Positions 17,240 through 27,232 of a stretch of 64,000 bases of DNA are shown piece by piece (position 1 is the first letter of the stretch; the number at the start of each line of letters is the position of its first letter). The DNA is from Streptomyces sp. NBC_00234. Its GTDB lineage: Bacteria > Actinomycetota > Actinomycetes > Streptomycetales > Streptomycetaceae. Position numbers and translations under genes: made by a program. The stretch spans positions 992,001 to 1,056,000 of the forward strand of contig NZ_CP108101.1 in the NCBI RefSeq assembly GCF_036195325.1, read 5' to 3'. The notes under the pieces are model-generated. The model did no database searches. It was not told where the DNA came from and saw only the letters and a program-made list of their open reading frames with translations.

Positions 17240-17654
17240 CCGTTCCCGCGCGGCGCGGGAACGCCTTGCCCGGCCGGTCCGGTGGCGTGACCTGGCGGAG
17301 CCACGAGCCGGGCCCGGCGGAACCTGCACACCGAATGCGCAGTCCGGTCACGGCCTTCCACCCGCGGCCACAGGCCCGGACCAGTGCGCAGCGTCTTTGG
17401 TGCGGAAGTGTCCGACTTCAAGCAAAAGGACTTCCGACCAAAGGGAATTCAATTGGTGAAGCTCATGGAGGACCTGCCCCCAAAACATGAACACGCCTGC
17501 ACGCAAAGCTAGGTGATGGAGGGAAGAACCCCAGATCAGACGCCTTTCGATTGGCTGTGCCCGGCGCCCTCGTGCTTTGATCCTGACCCATGCGGGAGCC
17601 GCGAAAAGCGGTTCTCGACAAGGCACGAATTCCACACGAAGGGCAGCGCTCATC
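17240..17654. other. Upstream region of the peptide locus, with a long imperfect hairpin
   Basis: No gene is supported in these 415 bp, and the second half is less GC-rich than the surroundings. CTTTGGTGCGGAAGTGTCC (17395-17413) pairs with GGACTTCCGACCAAAG (17428-17443), with single-base bulges, around a 14-nt loop. It could be a terminator for readthrough, a 5'-UTR element or a protein site for the peptide operon. No confident -35/-10 pair was found; TTGATC at 17577 has no good partner. Confidence 0.55.
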
Positions 17655-17861
17655 ATGAACTTCACCCCCCAGGTCGAGACCGCCGAGATTTCCGACGCCG
17701 ACCTCGACAACGTCTCCGGCGGCCTCGTGGGCGGCGTGCTCGGCAACGTCACCGCCACGGCCGACTCGATCGCCCCGGTCTCCGGCATCGTCGGTTCGGT
17801 CACCGGTGTGAACACCGGTGCCGTCAGCGGTCTGGCCACCGGTCTCGTCTCCGGTCTCTGA
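17655..17861 (+). CDS. Double-glycine-leader secreted peptide precursor
   Basis: A 68-aa precursor. ATG 17655 follows a weak AAGGG. Residues 1-23 are a classic double-glycine leader with the recognition segment AEISDADLDNVSGG, predicting cleavage after Gly23 by the C39 peptidase encoded downstream. The predicted 45-residue core has no Cys, Lys, Arg or aromatic residue, one Asp and one Pro; it holds 10 Gly and 9 Val. From core Gly24 to Gly44 a Gly occurs every fourth residue (GSVTGVNTGAVSGLATGLVS), mostly preceded by Thr or Ser. The absence of Cys excludes lanthionine or disulfide bridges. A membrane-inserting, self-associating or fibre-forming peptide is plausible. The product name bacteriocin is inference from the exporter type. 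Confidence 0.82.
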   Translation: MNFTPQVETAEISDADLDNVSGGLVGGVLGNVTATADSIAPVSGIVGSVTGVNTGAVSGLATGLVSGL

Positions 17862-17873
17862 GACTGTGCGTGC

Positions 17874-17899
17874 GCCCCGGAACCCTTCGGTTCCGGGGC
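17874..17899 (+). terminator. Intercistronic hairpin (attenuator-like) after the precursor gene
   Basis: GCCCCGGAACC and GGTTCCGGGGC form a perfect 11-bp stem with a CTTC loop, 12 bp after the precursor stop and 35 bp before the HlyD-like gene. Such elements in peptide operons limit readthrough so that precursor mRNA exceeds exporter mRNA, or protect its 3' end. Confidence 0.75.
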
Positions 17900-17934
17900 T
17901 CATCGCCGAAAGCGACAGGTGAGGGAAGAGTTCC

Positions 17935-18741
17935 GTGCGCTTCCGCCAACAGGCCCTTTCCAAGCTCCAGTCGCCGGAGGAGCTCGACCTCCCGGTGCGT
18001 TTCGCCCGTCCGCAGGGCCGGCTCGTCCTGGGTGTCACCCTGGCCGTCATGGCCGCGGCCTGCTTCTGGGCCACGACGGGCACCGTCTCCTCCACCCGGA
18101 GCGCGCCCGGCATCCTCACGTACGCGCAGGGCAGTTACGTGCTCCAGAGCCCCGTCGCGGGCCAGATCACCGACGTACTCGCCGAGGAGGGCCGGACTCT
18201 CCCCGCCGGTTCACCCCTGCTCAAGGTCCGTACGGAGCAAGGGGACCGGGTCGTACGCACGATCGCCGCGGGCCGGCTGACCGCTCTCTCCGCCACGATC
18301 GGAGCCGTGGTCGCCACCGGAGCGGACGTGGCGAGCGTGGAGCGGATCGACGGCGCCGACGATCCCCTGATGGCGGTCCTGTACGTACCGGGCGACAGCG
18401 GCCAGGCCGTACCCGTGGGTGCCTCGGTCGATCTCACCGTCCAGGGCGTGCCCGCCCAGCAGTTCGGAGTGCTGCGCGGCCGGGTGACGGCCGTCGGCAG
18501 GGTCTCGCTGACCAGCCGGCAGATAGCCCGTTCCCTCGGTGACGACCAGCTCGGCGAGCAGTTCTCGCTGCACGGCAGGCCGGTGGCGGTCCTCGTGAAG
18601 CTCGAACGGTCGCCCGCGACGAAGTCCGGCTACCGGTGGTCGTCGCACCAGGGCCCCCCGTACGCGATCGGCTCCATGACCCCGGCCACGGGCGTCGTCC
18701 ACCTGGCCGACCAGCGCCCGATCGATTGGCTGCTCCCTTGA
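17935..18741 (+). CDS. HlyD-family membrane fusion protein of NHLM-type exporter
   Basis: A 268-aa protein starting at GTG 17935 with GGGAAGAG upstream. One transmembrane helix (LVLGVTLAVMAAACFWATTG) lies near residues 30-50. It is followed by a lipoyl/biotinyl-type half motif (GILTYAQGSYVLQSPVAGQI) and a beta-rich C-terminal domain with YVPGDSGQAVPVGASVDLTV. The arrangement matches the HlyD-like protein of NHLM bacteriocin systems (TIGR03794 type). In a Gram-positive it would form the extracellular collar of the ABC exporter. Its stop overlaps the TTG proposed as start of the next gene. Confidence 0.88.
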   Translation: MRFRQQALSKLQSPEELDLPVRFARPQGRLVLGVTLAVMAAACFWATTGTVSSTRSAPGILTYAQGSYVLQSPVAGQITDVLAEEGRTLPAGSPLLKVRTEQGDRVVRTIAAGRLTALSATIGAVVATGADVASVERIDGADDPLMAVLYVPGDSGQAVPVGASVDLTVQGVPAQQFGVLRGRVTAVGRVSLTSRQIARSLGDDQLGEQFSLHGRPVAVLVKLERSPATKSGYRWSSHQGPPYAIGSMTPATGVVHLADQRPIDWLLP

Positions 18742-21017
18742 CCGCCCCGCACGCCTCCCCCTCGACACAGCAGCTCCCGCCGCCCGGCCGCGGCCGGCAC
18801 CGTCCCGGCAAGGCGCCCGGCGACAGGGGCCGTTCACGTGCCCGGTCGGCGCCGAAGGGGCCGAAGCCGAAGACCGTCCGCAGCCCGACCGTCCTCCAGA
18901 TGGAAGCCCTGGAATGCGGCGCCGCCTCCCTGGCCATGGTCCTCGCGCACTACGGCAGGCATGTCCCCCTGGAGGAGCTGCGGATCGCCTGCGGCGTCTC
19001 GCGCGACGGCTCACGCGCCAGCAACGTACTGAAAGCGGCGCGCAGTTACGGGCTGCGGGCCAAGGGGATGCAGATGGAACCGGCCGCCCTCGCGGAGGTC
19101 CGGGCCCCGGCCATCCTGTTCTGGGAGTTCAACCACTACGTCGTGTACGACGGCATGGGACGCCGGCTCGGACGGCGCGGGGTGCACATCAACGACCCGG
19201 ACAAGGGCCGTCGGTTCGTCACCACGGAGGACTTCGACACCAGCTTCACCGGCATCGTCCTGGTCCTCGAACCCGACGACGGATTCCGGCGCGGCGGCAG
19301 GAAGCCCGGCATCATGGGGGCGTTGCCGGCCCGGCTGCGCGGCACCTCCGGCACGATGCTGGCCGCGCTGCTCGCCAGCATCCTGCTCGTGGCCGTCGGA
19401 GCGACGCTTCCGGCGCTCAGCCGTACGTACATCGACATGTTCCTGATCGGTGATCAGCGCTCCCTGCTGGGCGTGCTGTTCACGGCGATGGGCACCATGG
19501 TGGCGCTCACCGTCGTCCTGACCTGGCTGCAGCAGGCGAATCTGCTGCGCGGGCGCATCATCTCCTCCACGCTCGGCAGCGCCCGGTTCTTCCGGCATCT
19601 GCTCAGGCTGCCGGTCACCTTCTTCTCCCAGCGCAGCCCCGCGGACCTCGTCCAGCGTCTCCAGTCCAACGACGCGGTGGCCGAGACCCTCGCCCGGGAT
19701 CTCACAGCTGCGGGTGTGGACGGGATCGTCGTCCTCCTCTACGCCCTCCTGCTCTGGACGTACGATCCGCAGCTGACCGTCATCGGTGTGGGCCTCGCCC
19801 TCCTCAACGTCGTCGCGATGCGCGTCGTCGTACGTCTGCGGGCCACCGGTACCCAGAAGCTGCGGGCCGACAGCGCCCGGCTCACCAACACCTCGTACAC
19901 CGGCCTGCAGTTGATCGAGACGATGAAGGCCACCGGGGGCGAGGACGGATACTTCCGCCGCTGGGCCGGGCAGCACGCGACGACGCTCGACGAGCAGCAG
20001 CGCCTCGGTGTGCCGAGTGCGTGGCTGGGCATCGTCGCTCCCGCTCTGGCCACGTTCAACAGCGCGCTGATCCTCTGGATCGGCGGGCTGCGCGCGGTCG
20101 AGGGCGCCGTCTCGATCGGGCTGCTGGTCGCCTTCCAGTCCCTGGTGACCCGGTTCACCGCCCCGGTCACCCGGCTCAACGGGGTGGCGGGGCGCATCCA
20201 GGACTTCGCGGCCGACGTGGCGCGGCTGAAGGATGTGGAGAACTTCCCGGTGGATCCGCTCTACTCCCGGGAGGAGACCTCGTCGAGCACGCGCAGGCTG
20301 AAGGGACATGTGACGCTGGACGAGATCACCTTCGGCTACAGCCCGCTCGACAAGCCGCTGCTGACCGGCTTCTCGCTGTCCGTCGGACCGGGGCAGCAGG
20401 TGGCGCTGGTCGGCGGGTCCGGCAGCGGCAAGTCCACGGTGTCCCGGCTGATTTCGGGGCTGTACAGCCCGTGGGAGGGCACGATCCGCATCGACGGACA
20501 GCGCCTGGAGGACATTCCCCGCAGTGCGCTGGCCGCCTCGGTCTCCTTCGTCGACCAGGACGTCTTCCTCTTCGAGGGAACGGTCCGGGACAACGTGGCC
20601 CTGTGGGACCCCTCGGTCCCGGACGAGGCCGTCGTCGCGGCCCTCCAGGACGCGGCGCTGTACGAGGTCGTCGCCCGCCGGCCGGGCGGCATCCACGGCC
20701 GCGTGGAGCAGGACGGGCGCAACTTCTCCGGCGGTCAGCGGCAGCGTCTGGAGATCGCCCGGGCGCTGGTGCGCCGGCCGAGCGTCCTGGTGCTCGACGA
20801 GGTCACCAGCGCCCTGGACGCCGAGACCGAGCAGCTCGTCATCGACGCGCTGCGGCGACGGGGCTGCGCCTGCGTGGTGATCGCGCACCGGCTCAGCACC
20901 GTCCGCGACAGCGACGAGATCGTGGTGCTGGACCACGGCCGCGTGGTGGAGCGCGGACGGCACGAGGAACTGGTCGCCGCGGCGGGACCGTACGCCCAGC
21001 TGGTCAAGGAGCACTGA
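18738..21017 (+). CDS. NHLM-type ABC exporter with C39 peptidase (peptidase/permease/ATPase)
   Basis: About 759 aa from TTG 18738, which overlaps the HlyD stop (TTGA). The in-frame GTG at 18636 would overlap by 106 bp, and the first ATG lies within the peptidase. The N-terminal C39 peptidase (residues about 50-175) has every catalytic element: Gln54, Cys60 (MEALECGAASLAMVL), His133 (EFNHYVVYD) and Asp153 (HINDPDKG). A six-helix ABC membrane domain spans about 215-500. The C-terminal ATPase has Walker A GGSGSGKST, signature FSGGQRQR and Walker B VLVLDEVTSALD. It should cleave the double-glycine leader and export the peptide. It matches the TIGR03796-type NHLM ABC1 proteins. Confidence 0.95.
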   Translation: MTAPHASPSTQQLPPPGRGRHRPGKAPGDRGRSRARSAPKGPKPKTVRSPTVLQMEALECGAASLAMVLAHYGRHVPLEELRIACGVSRDGSRASNVLKAARSYGLRAKGMQMEPAALAEVRAPAILFWEFNHYVVYDGMGRRLGRRGVHINDPDKGRRFVTTEDFDTSFTGIVLVLEPDDGFRRGGRKPGIMGALPARLRGTSGTMLAALLASILLVAVGATLPALSRTYIDMFLIGDQRSLLGVLFTAMGTMVALTVVLTWLQQANLLRGRIISSTLGSARFFRHLLRLPVTFFSQRSPADLVQRLQSNDAVAETLARDLTAAGVDGIVVLLYALLLWTYDPQLTVIGVGLALLNVVAMRVVVRLRATGTQKLRADSARLTNTSYTGLQLIETMKATGGEDGYFRRWAGQHATTLDEQQRLGVPSAWLGIVAPALATFNSALILWIGGLRAVEGAVSIGLLVAFQSLVTRFTAPVTRLNGVAGRIQDFAADVARLKDVENFPVDPLYSREETSSSTRRLKGHVTLDEITFGYSPLDKPLLTGFSLSVGPGQQVALVGGSGSGKSTVSRLISGLYSPWEGTIRIDGQRLEDIPRSALAASVSFVDQDVFLFEGTVRDNVALWDPSVPDEAVVAALQDAALYEVVARRPGGIHGRVEQDGRNFSGGQRQRLEIARALVRRPSVLVLDEVTSALDAETEQLVIDALRRRGCACVVIAHRLSTVRDSDEIVVLDHGRVVERGRHEELVAAAGPYAQLVKEH

Positions 21018-21018
21018 G

Positions 21019-23877
21019 GTGGTATCCGTACACCCGGTCGCGGACCCCGGAGCCATGGGGCACGACGCGGTCATCGGCGCGCTGGGCGGCCTCGGCCGGC
21101 AGATCGAGTGCACCGGTCTGCGCAGCCTCTCCCTGGAGGGGCCGCAGGTGCTGTGGCTCGTCCTCGGCGGCGCGCTGGACCTGTTCGCGGTCGACACGGT
21201 GGAGCAGGGTCACTGGCATTTCCTGGGCCGGCTGGAACCTGGGACGCTGCTCCTGGGACCGGTCGAGGGGCCGCAGCACACCCTGATCGGCAGGCCGCTC
21301 CAGGGCTGCGTGCTGCGCCGGATCGCGCTGCGGGAGCTGTACCGGCCCGAGTATCCGCACCCCGGTACCCACGAGGGCCAGTACCTCAGCCGGTACGACA
21401 CCGGGGACGGCACGCTGAGTCTGCTGGAGCACGCCTTCTCCCTCGGGGTGGGTCGCGGTCAGCGCGTCCTGTTCGAAGCCCCGCTGGACGGCCGGACCGC
21501 TCTCGACGAGACGCCGGCCGACGACGACGTGCTGTGGCTCCCGGTCTCGCCGGGCAGTGTGCAGTACGGCGCCGCGTTCAGCGCGGAGGCGGCCGGTGAT
21601 CTGCTCGTCGACGGCGAGCTGTGGCAGGGCATGGTCAACCGGCAGTACCGGTTGCTGTCCGCGCTGGACCGCTGGATCGAGCGGCTGGAGCGTGCGCACG
21701 AGGACCGGGCGGCGGCCGGCATCAAGGCGGGCGAAGCCGTACGGGACGAGGCCGACCGGGCTCTGCTCACCTCCATAGGCCGTAGCGGGAGGGCCGCGGC
21801 CCCTGCCGCGGGAGCCGGTGACGACGCCACGTACGCGGCCTGCCGGCTGGTCGCGGGTGCGGCCGGCATCACGCTCGCGCAGCCCCCGCCGGGTGACGTA
21901 GTGAACGACCGGACGGACCCGGTCGAGCGGGTCGCGGTCCACTCGCGGGTCCGGACCCGCGCGGTCCGGCTCACCGGCCGCTGGTGGCGGGAGAACGCCG
22001 GCCCGCTGGTGGGCCACCGGTCCGCCACGGGCACCCCGGTCGCCCTGCTGTGGCGCCGGGGCCGCTACGAGGCGGTCAATCCGGTGACCGGCCGCAGGAC
22101 CCGTGTCGACAGCAGGCATGCCGGTGACTTCGAGCAGCGCGCCGTCATGTTCTACCGCCCCCTGCCCGAAAGGCCGTTGAGCAAGTGGCGGCTGCTGCGT
22201 TTCGGTCTGCGCGGTACGGGGGCCGATCTGCGCAGCCTGGCGCTGGCCGGGCCGGTGACGGTCGGGCTCGGCGCGCTGGTCCCGGTCGCGACGGGGCAGA
22301 TCCTGGGTGTCCATGTGCCCAACGCCGAGACCGGCCTCATCGCGCAGGTCTCACTGGCCGTGATCATCGCCGGGGTGGTCTCGGCCGCCTTCATGCTGCT
22401 GCAGAACCTCACGGTCCTGCGGATGGAGGGCCGCATCGAGAGCACCCTCCAACCGGCGGTGTGGGACCGGCTGCTGCGGCTGCCGACCTCGTTCTTCGCC
22501 GAGCGGTCCACCGGGGAGCTGGCGAGCGCGGCGATGGGTGTCAGTGCGATCCGGCGCGTCCTGTCGGGTGTCGGGCCCGTCGCCCTCCAGGCGGGCACGG
22601 TCGGCGCGATGAACCTATTCCTGCTGTTCTGGTTCAGTGCGCCGCTGGCGCTGGCCGCGATCGGGATGCTGATCGTGATCTCCGCGGTGTTCCTCACCAT
22701 GGGGATGTGGGAGCTGCGGTGGCAGCGCAGTCTGGTGGAGCTCGGCAACAAACTCAACAACCAGGCGTTCCAGACGCTGCGCGGGCTGCCCAAACTGCGT
22801 GTGGCCGGGGCGGAGAGCTTCGCGTACGCCTCCTGGGCCCGGGAGTTCGCCCGCAGCCGTGAGCTCCAGCAGCGGGCCGGCCGGATCAAGAATCTGACGA
22901 CGGTCCTCGACGCGACCTATCTGCCGCTGTGTTCACTGGCCATGTTCGTCCTGCTGGCGGGGCCTGCCCGGGGGTCGCTGTCGGCGAGTGCCTTCCTGAC
23001 GTTCAACACCTCCGTGACGATGCTGCTGGCCTCGGTCACCCAGCTCACCGGGGCGTTCGTCTCGGCTGCGGCGGCGCTGCCGATGTTCGAGCAGATCAAG
23101 CCCCTGCTCGACGCGGCACCCGAGGTGCGCGGTGCGAGCACCCAGCCGGGGCCGTTGTCCGGGGCGATCGAGGTCAGAGGGGTCTCCTTCCGGTACGCCG
23201 ACGACGGTCCGGCGGTGCTGGACGAGGTGTCGCTGACGGTGGGGGCCGGCGAGTTCGTGGCGGTGGTGGGGCCCAGCGGCTGCGGGAAGTCGACGCTGCT
23301 GCGGCTGCTCATAGGCTTCGACCGGCCCGCCACGGGGAGTGTCCTGTACGACGGTCAGGACCTGGCGGCGCTCGACCAGGCGGCCGTACGCCGCCAGTGC
23401 GGGGTCGTGCTGCAGAATGCCCAGCCGTTCACGGGATCGATCCTGGAGTGCGTCTGCGGCTCCGAGGTGTTCACCGAGGAGGAGGTCTGGGAGGCCGCCG
23501 CGCTGGCGGGTCTCGCCGAGGACATCAAGCGGATGCCGATGGGGCTGCACACCATGATCTCCGGCGGCGGCGCGATCTCCGGTGGTCAGCGGCAGCGGCT
23601 GATGATCGCCCAGGCGCTCGTGCGCCGTCCCCGCATCCTGTTCTTCGACGAGGCCACCAGCGCCCTGGACAACGAGACCCAGCGCATCGTGATCGAGAGC
23701 ACCCGGGCGCTGCGGGCGACCCGGGTCGTGATCGCACACCGGCTCTCCACGGTGCTGGACGCCGACCGGGTGATCGTCATGTCGGAGGGCCGCGTCGTAC
23801 AGCAGGGTCCGCCCGCCGAGCTGCTCGCGGACCCGGGCGGACGGCTGCACGAGTTGGTGCGGCGCCAGATGCAGTAG
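21019..23877 (+). CDS. NHLM-type ABC exporter permease/ATPase subunit
   Basis: A 952-aa protein from GTG 21019, 1 nt after the previous stop; ATG 21055 is an alternative. The first ~380 residues form a cytoplasmic region lacking a peptidase. It is partly cyclic-nucleotide-binding-like in pattern (ALDLFAVDTVEQGHWHFLGR then LEPGTLLLGP). An ABC membrane domain with six helices covers about 400-690. The ATPase has Walker A GPSGCGKST, signature ISGGQRQR and Walker B ILFFDEATSALD. The architecture matches the TIGR03797-type second transporter of NHLM systems, thought to form a heterodimer with the peptidase-bearing half. It is the last gene of the peptide operon. Confidence 0.94.
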   Translation: MVSVHPVADPGAMGHDAVIGALGGLGRQIECTGLRSLSLEGPQVLWLVLGGALDLFAVDTVEQGHWHFLGRLEPGTLLLGPVEGPQHTLIGRPLQGCVLRRIALRELYRPEYPHPGTHEGQYLSRYDTGDGTLSLLEHAFSLGVGRGQRVLFEAPLDGRTALDETPADDDVLWLPVSPGSVQYGAAFSAEAAGDLLVDGELWQGMVNRQYRLLSALDRWIERLERAHEDRAAAGIKAGEAVRDEADRALLTSIGRSGRAAAPAAGAGDDATYAACRLVAGAAGITLAQPPPGDVVNDRTDPVERVAVHSRVRTRAVRLTGRWWRENAGPLVGHRSATGTPVALLWRRGRYEAVNPVTGRRTRVDSRHAGDFEQRAVMFYRPLPERPLSKWRLLRFGLRGTGADLRSLALAGPVTVGLGALVPVATGQILGVHVPNAETGLIAQVSLAVIIAGVVSAAFMLLQNLTVLRMEGRIESTLQPAVWDRLLRLPTSFFAERSTGELASAAMGVSAIRRVLSGVGPVALQAGTVGAMNLFLLFWFSAPLALAAIGMLIVISAVFLTMGMWELRWQRSLVELGNKLNNQAFQTLRGLPKLRVAGAESFAYASWAREFARSRELQQRAGRIKNLTTVLDATYLPLCSLAMFVLLAGPARGSLSASAFLTFNTSVTMLLASVTQLTGAFVSAAAALPMFEQIKPLLDAAPEVRGASTQPGPLSGAIEVRGVSFRYADDGPAVLDEVSLTVGAGEFVAVVGPSGCGKSTLLRLLIGFDRPATGSVLYDGQDLAALDQAAVRRQCGVVLQNAQPFTGSILECVCGSEVFTEEEVWEAAALAGLAEDIKRMPMGLHTMISGGGAISGGQRQRLMIAQALVRRPRILFFDEATSALDNETQRIVIESTRALRATRVVIAHRLSTVLDADRVIVMSEGRVVQQGPPAELLADPGGRLHELVRRQMQ

Positions 23878-24054
23878 GGGCCCGGTCCGTCCGGGCCGAA
23901 TCTCCCGGCCGAATGGGGGCGTCCTGGTCCGGCGCGGGGCACGGATCCGCACCCGCTCCTACGCTCGGTGGCAGGGCGCGTGCGGAGAGTTCCGGTCGGG
24001 GGTGACGGAAGCCTGCCGGGCGGCCATGGGAAGCACCCCCCGAGGAGAGCCGTC

Positions 24055-24894
24055 ATGACCGAAGCAACCGATCCCGTCGAGGCCGACCGGGCACTCAAGA
24101 CCAGACACCGGAAGATGTGGGCCCTGGGGGACTACCCCGTGGTGGCCGCCCGGCTGATCCCGGACCTCGGCCCGGACCTGGTCCGGGCCTGCGGTGTACG
24201 GAGCGGCGAGCGCGTCCTGGACGTCGCGGCCGGATCGGGCAACGCCGCCATCCCCGCGGCCCTGGCCGGCGCGGAGGTCGTGGCGTGCGACCTGACGCCC
24301 GAACTGCTGGCGGCCGGGCAGGAACTGGCGGCCGTGCGCGGTGTCGGGCTGGAGTGGAGGGTGGGGGACGCGGAGGCGCTGCCCTTCGACGACGACGCGT
24401 TCGACACCGTGATGTCGTGCGTGGGCATCATGTTCGCCCCGCATCACCAGGCAGGGGCCGACGAGCTGGTCCGTGTCTGCCGTCCCGGCGGCACGATCGG
24501 CCTGCTCAACTGGACCCCGGAAGGGTTCATCGGCCAGATGTTCGCCGCGATGAAGCCGTACGCCCCCACGCCGCCGCCCGGGGCGCAGCCCCCGCCGCTG
24601 TGGGGGCGGGAGGACCACGTCCGTGCGCTGCTCGGCGACCGGGTGACGGACGTCGAGGTGCAGCGGCGGACCGTACGGGTCGATCTGTTCGGGAAGCCCG
24701 GTGACTTCAGGGAGTTCTTCAAGGCCAACTACGGGCCGACCATCGCGACGTACCGGCACATCGCGGAGGACCCGGAACGGGTCGCCGCTCTGGACAGCGC
24801 TCTCGACGACCTCGCGTCGCGCCACACCGACGGGGCGGGCCCGACGGGCATGGACTGGGAATACCTGCTGGTCACCGCACACAAGCGCGGCTGA
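24055..24894 (+). CDS. Class I SAM-dependent methyltransferase
   Basis: A 279-aa protein; ATG 24055 follows GAGGAGA. Motif I VLDVAAGSGNAAIPAALAGA is canonical, followed by ACDLTPELLAAG (acidic end of strand 2), GDAEALPFDDDAFDTVMSCV (motif post I/II) and RVCRPGGTIGLLNWTPEGF. It belongs to the UbiE/Methyltransf_11 type. It starts 177 bp after the exporter operon and has no shared promoter evidence, so whether it acts on the secreted peptide is unknown; it is more likely independent. Confidence 0.92.
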   Translation: MTEATDPVEADRALKTRHRKMWALGDYPVVAARLIPDLGPDLVRACGVRSGERVLDVAAGSGNAAIPAALAGAEVVACDLTPELLAAGQELAAVRGVGLEWRVGDAEALPFDDDAFDTVMSCVGIMFAPHHQAGADELVRVCRPGGTIGLLNWTPEGFIGQMFAAMKPYAPTPPPGAQPPPLWGREDHVRALLGDRVTDVEVQRRTVRVDLFGKPGDFREFFKANYGPTIATYRHIAEDPERVAALDSALDDLASRHTDGAGPTGMDWEYLLVTAHKRG

Positions 24895-26688
<1,794 letters not shown>

Positions 26689-26752
26689 GGACCCGTACGA
26701 AGGCCCCGCGTGACGACCTTCCGTGGGGTTCGGCCGGCCCACCCGTACCGCA

Positions 26753-27232
26753 TCAGTGCCCGGGCAGCACGCACACCGTGTCGAGGCCCAGCACGTGGTT
26801 GAGCCGGCCGAACGCCAGCCAGGAGCCGATGCTCATGCTGAGCTCGACGATCTCCGACTGGCTGTAGTGCGCGGTCATCCTGCTCCAGAACTCGTCGTCG
26901 ATACCGTGGTGGTCCACTGCGTACCGCTCCGCGTACTCGGCGGCCAGCCGCGTCCGGTCGTCGAAGACCTCGGTGGTACGCCAGTCCGTCACCGCCTCGG
27001 CGAACTCCTCCTCGACCTTCTGTCCGTCGCGTTCGGTCCGCCAGTCCAGGCAGAACGCGCACCCGTTGATCTGTGCGACCCGCAGCCGCGCGGCCTCGAA
27101 CTCGCGGAGGCCGAGCGTCGTGTGGGCGTACACCGCCAGGGAGAAGTTCGAGGCGGCGATCCCGATGCCGGGAACCATGTCGCCCCACACGTACTCGATG
27201 GGGTTCTTGCCCTCGGGGATGTCGATGTTCAT
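26753..27232 (-). CDS. Carboxymuconolactone decarboxylase/AhpD-fold protein
   Basis: A 159-aa protein starting at ATG 27232 with GGAG upstream. The AhpD fold motif is complete: EFEAARLRVAQINGCAFCLD has the C-x2-C pair preceded by Glu, and YAERYAV plus SIGSWLAFGRLNHVLGL follow. Members are alkylhydroperoxidase-like thiol enzymes or decarboxylases. The ATG overlaps the stop of the preceding gene by one base (TGATG), so translation is coupled and the two proteins probably work together. Confidence 0.9.
   Translation of the reverse strand: MNIDIPEGKNPIEYVWGDMVPGIGIAASNFSLAVYAHTTLGLREFEAARLRVAQINGCAFCLDWRTERDGQKVEEEFAEAVTDWRTTEVFDDRTRLAAEYAERYAVDHHGIDDEFWSRMTAHYSQSEIVELSMSIGSWLAFGRLNHVLGLDTVCVLPGH

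Noticed and set aside
17513-18280. Arg/Pro-rich frame overlapping the peptide precursor
   Set aside because: It is out of frame with both the precursor and the hlyD-like gene and has no protein-like pattern.
24055-24894. Methyltransferase as a tailoring enzyme of the secreted peptide
   Set aside because: It lies 177 bp after the exporter operon with its own ribosome site and no overlap; the peptide has no usual methylation site, so linkage is not supported.
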